Assembly: GCA_947462335.1 (NCBI GenBank) | Contig: OX381720.1 | Coordinates: forward strand, 45,168,654-45,232,653 | Direction: 5' to 3' | DNA: 64,000 nt | From: Harmothoe impar | Lineage: Eukaryota; Annelida; Polychaeta; Phyllodocida; Polynoidae | Shown: piece after piece, positions 60,301-64,000 of the stretch | Layout: each line of letters begins with the position of its first letter | Position numbering within the stretch: the stretch's first letter is position 1 | The notes under the pieces: model-generated | Databases searched by the model: none | What the model was told of the DNA's origin: nothing | The model's input: only the letters and a program-made list of their open reading frames with translations | Translations under genes and position numbers: made by a program

Positions 60301-63300
60301 TGAGTCGGTCAGGCTACTGAAAGGTAAACCATCCGCCTCTCCCCTTGCCCCCATTCGGCCACTATAAGCCCTGTCAGCCAAAGACCTAATTGATTTTAGC
60401 CCCATTGTATGCCATGGGAGGCGGATGGATAAGAGAAAATTAATGTGCTTTAGTGGCCCATAAACACTGCGCTGGTATATTGTGCACGGCAACGTGCTGC
60501 AGGATATTAAATACTTTAGGCTGTGGACAATAAAGTTGTATATAACGGGGTGGTTGGGGGATTTCCGCCTGAGCTTGCAGACATATTCTGTCCCCTCCTC
60601 TAGAGGGTGCAGAATTCTCACCTCAAAGACGGCAGAATAATTTTGCTCCCCCTAACTTCTCTGTTTAGCACGGGTAACATTCCGGGCCTAGAGGGTTGAT
60701 ACGAATATTGTTCCCCCCCCAGGTAATACATTGACCTGAACGAGTTGAGATGATCAAATACGTGTGATAACCCCCCCCCCCCCCCCCCCCGTTAAATAAT
60801 GACCACTCCCTTAGGTCAACAATCAGGACTGCTGAATGGAACAACAGGTAGCAGGTAGCAGGTTCCATGGTCCCCTATATACGAGCACAGCGGAGAGACT
60901 GATAATGTCATAAAGCTCGGTTACAATGCAAATAGATTGTAAGCAGCAATCCACATAGCTCGACTCATCAAATTTAGAGCAGTGCTGTCCAGACCACTGG
61001 GCTGAGCAACTCATAGTCCGGCAGTATCACGTCCATTTGAGAAAACCTCTTTTGGACATTCTGAACACTGGGCACAATTTTTAAAGCGTTATTTTTGTAT
61101 AGCTGTCCACACTGGGATCCATGTTACGACAGACACAGTGCAATGTTGCTGAAATGATATCGGCACATCGACTTTGGTCGATTTAGAATCGCAATGGCCA
61201 TCCTACAGTGAAAGAACTTTTCAAATATTCCTATTAGCAGCGATTCTGTAAGCTGTTATTAAAGAAGTATTAAAATCTGTATTCATTTATATTGAATGAG
61301 GGCCGATGTGGCCCGTGTAGAGGGCAAATGGCCTGTGTAAGATCGCGTGACACAGGCCACATTGGCCTGTGTACGTCAAACGTTTTTGGCAACACTGGAC
61401 ACAGAAAACGAACAGAATGGCTGATCCACGAAAATTCTTCAAAGCCTTTTACATATTCCTTTTTCTGAAGTATTCACAGAGAATTGTCTCTCATTCTATG
61501 CAGGATTGTCCCTTTACAACTACCGGTATAGACACAGCTGCCCCACCTTTACCCTTATTTATATACCTGGTCCTGTACCCACTGCCTCGTATAGAAACTC
61601 TGCAGCTCAGGCAGCCAGAACACAAGTAGTGTTGAGTAACACAGAGAGGCCTTAAGTCAGCTGAGCCGAAGTCAGCACAAGTTCACTTACACAACCAGGG
61701 TGTTACATGTACCATGCGCCGTGTTATCGTCTTGGTGTGGAGGTTATTTAGGGACACCTCCAGGCCAACCCTGCTCCAGGGGGCACCCCTGGTGAATAGA
61801 GCTCTTGGTAGGCAATGCTTACTCCTTTACATAATTAGCTTAAGAAATCCAGACCAGAAACTAGCTCGTCCATATATATAATCATTACAGTCCTTAGAAC
61901 GGCAAACGCCCATAATTCTATTCACCAGAATTGCATGTGGAACTAGGTATACACACACACAACCATTTTACCTTGGGATATGGCCAAGGGTTAGACTTGG
62001 GACCATACCCCCTGGTGAGAAGTAATGGGACAAGAGTGCAGACCAGTTAGATTATGATCCATTAAGGTGATAAAACATCATTACATGTAACAAAGGAGTC
62101 TATACATATAAGCTCTAAGTGCTTAGTAAGCCCACTTCTGGGGCCCCTAGTTGAATGATCCATGTCCAAACTGGTGCTGTATTGACAATGAAGTGGATAT
62201 ACAGGTGTGATACCACGGGTGTCATTACCACCAATTTTATCACTAGTGGTACTAATTATCCAGACCCATAGTCCTAACCCTAGAGTGGTTTTGCATTATC
62301 GTGAGAATGTCTGCATGCCCATTGCTGTGGCGGTTTCTATTCACGTTTTAATATGTGAACCCAAAGTTTACCCCCCGTTGGACATGCATATTGCAGTATA
62401 GACTTTAATCTAAGACGATAAATATACAAGTACTACATACGTTATTAGCAGTACATGTAGTATTACAGCTTGTACTGAGCCAGGTTAGCTTAGGTAACCA
62501 CCCCCCCCCCCCACCCCCCCGTGTACTATAGGCTAATACAGTGCCAGGACACTGATATGGCGTATCTATTGGTGGATAAGGACCCAATAGGAATGGCTTC
62601 CTACAAGAAGCAATAATGCATTGTTCAAATACCAGCACGACAGCTGTCGACTAACCATTCCACTGGTACCTTTTCTGAACAATGTATCCCGATAGGTATG
62701 CAGTTACTGCTCCATGACCCTTTTAAGCAAAACAGGATAAAAGAAAAAGCTTCGAGGCAGTCGGCCCCCCCCCCTCCACTTTCGTTCACCAGATATTCAA
62801 TGACGTATCACATCCCACCTACCATATGTATCCTGCTCCTACTAAACAGTTTATGTTAATACTAAGAACAATAGCCCGTATTAATTCAGTGACCTGATAC
62901 AAAGTGAACCAGAGCCTATCCCAATTCACAGATCATGGTCACATGCCTGTGTTGAACTGAAACATGTATGAGGCGATGACAGTATTGAGCAGAGAGTGCC
63001 ATGTCCATGCACATTGCACCAGATACAAACTGTCTGATTCTAATGGTCAAGAGAGAAAAAGGATGCTAGAAGCGTCAGTTCAATAAGGCCTAAAAAAAAA
63101 AATGGCGCAAAATAATTAGGGTAGGCCCCTAAAACGTTGGGTCGGTCGGGATACCGGAACACAACTTCTTTTTTTTTTTTGGGGGGGGGGGGGCTAACAC
63201 CTCACCAGTAGCTGACAGGTGTGTTTGTGAGTGGATACCACACCTGAGTTTTGTACCAGACTGTGCTGTGCTACACGAGGCACCTTTTGGCAAAAAGGTT

Positions 63301-64000
63301 TCACAGACTGTGGTCGTTGACTAAAACATTGTGAGCGGCTACATCACCTGGGGCAGTAGCGCCACCTGTGAACTCTGTGTGCATTTCATTCAATGCCACT
63401 ATTTGCTTCCCACTAGCCTAGATTAAATTGACAGAAAAACTCAGACTGTTATTTATACACCTACACATACATTAAACAACTACTTGAAAGAAATGGCAAA
63501 GGAGAAAATTTGATCAATGTTGGAGCAGGCTTGCATGTACATAGTCTAGTTGGATTGTAGTGAAGATAACGAGATACAGCATGATAGGGACATATATAAA
63601 TATAACAGTACACAACAGTGTGCATAATACGTGACTACCGCACTTTATAACCTGAAGTTGTTGCTTTTTAGTATGATATGTCCATGAATTGCAATTTTGC
63701 GATATGCCTCCGAGCTAGAACAGATGCCGTTGGTCAGAGAGTTAGCATTATTTAACGGGGATCAGACGTCAGATGAATGATGACGAGTGGCTTACATCTG
63801 CCTGCCAGGTTACACGCACAGCCAGGGCTTAAAGCTACTGAAGTAGGGGATGTCAGGCAGGGGCTTAGTCCTGACTGCAGGACTTTCACTGACCCAGTAG
63901 TCTTTATGTAGTACAGACACCTCTGTCCCTGATCTGGGTTACAGATCCTGTTGACGTGTGTCTCATGTCATCTCCCACCTTAAACCTACCTGCACCCAAT
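57334..64000 (+). other. PPTC7 intron 1 (partial); no other exon seen
   Basis: I looked for the expected second exon (coding ADGVGGWRDYG-like sequence) and other genes and found none. Contents: an inverted-repeat element at 59834-60176, poly(C)/poly(G) runs near 60770, 62500 and 63180, and scattered low-complexity sequence. Another gene on the minus strand cannot be excluded, but none is supported. Confidence 0.6.
59834..60176. mobile_element. 343-bp inverted-repeat element in PPTC7 intron 1
   Basis: The left arm GAACCTTGACAAAAAGCATA... mirrors the right arm ...TATGTATTTTGTCAAGGCTC. Within each arm a roughly 27-bp sub-repeat (AAGCATATCCCTCGTAGTCTTA-like) is tandemly doubled. No coding frame. 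A target duplication was not clear. Confidence 0.65.

Overview
The window is nuclear DNA of an animal with intron-rich genes. Every recognisable gene is split by GT-AG introns, carries AATAAA-type 3' ends, and encodes a protein best matched to vertebrate-type families. Intergenic and intronic DNA is full of short inverted-repeat elements, minisatellites and long poly(C)/poly(G) runs. The style suggests a marine invertebrate, perhaps an invertebrate deuterostome such as amphioxus, a hemichordate or an echinoderm, but the species cannot be fixed from the sequence. No bacterial genes, CRISPR arrays, rRNA or convincing tRNA genes were seen.

Layout. (1) 2.3-13.8 kb, minus strand: a five-exon TMEM199 gene (V-ATPase assembly factor, Vma12 family). 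(2) 14.1-23.0 kb, plus strand: a sixteen-exon SFSWAP gene (SURP/RS splicing regulator). It is head-to-head with TMEM199 across a 345-bp shared promoter holding a palindromic CRE. (3) 23-32 kb: gene-poor DNA with several inverted-repeat elements (one nested in another), a foldback element with unequal internal tandem repeats, an AT microsatellite and a 1-kb 15-bp minisatellite. (4) 32.0-36.8 kb plus and 37.6-39.0 kb minus: two convergent, unrecognised genes. Each encodes two closely spaced N-terminal membrane segments followed by a long, disordered, acidic/Ser-Pro-rich tail. (5) 41.7-45.5 kb minus: VPS29 (retromer). (6) 45.8-55.6 kb plus: RAD9 (9-1-1 checkpoint clamp), head-to-head with VPS29 across a 281-bp promoter with ETS and CCAAT sites. 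(7) 57.1 kb plus: first coding exon of PPTC7 (mitochondrial PP2C phosphatase). The rest of that gene must lie past the right edge.

The most informative points are these. The VPS29-RAD9-PPTC7 cluster matches the VPS29-RAD9B-PPTC7 neighbourhood at human 12q24.11. SFSWAP intron 1 has a poor donor and an immediate in-frame stop, which would suit autoregulation by intron retention. The RAD9 tail keeps a CK2/TopBP1-like acidic motif, but with Thr instead of Ser. The unknown 857-aa membrane protein has a candidate alternative last exon that would create a PDZ-binding C-terminus. A 129-bp (43-codon) satellite in a RAD9 intron is interrupted by a small transposon whose 5-bp target duplication can be read off against neighbouring empty units. 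Exon boundaries were deduced by hand from splice signals, reading phase and family knowledge; no alignment was run.
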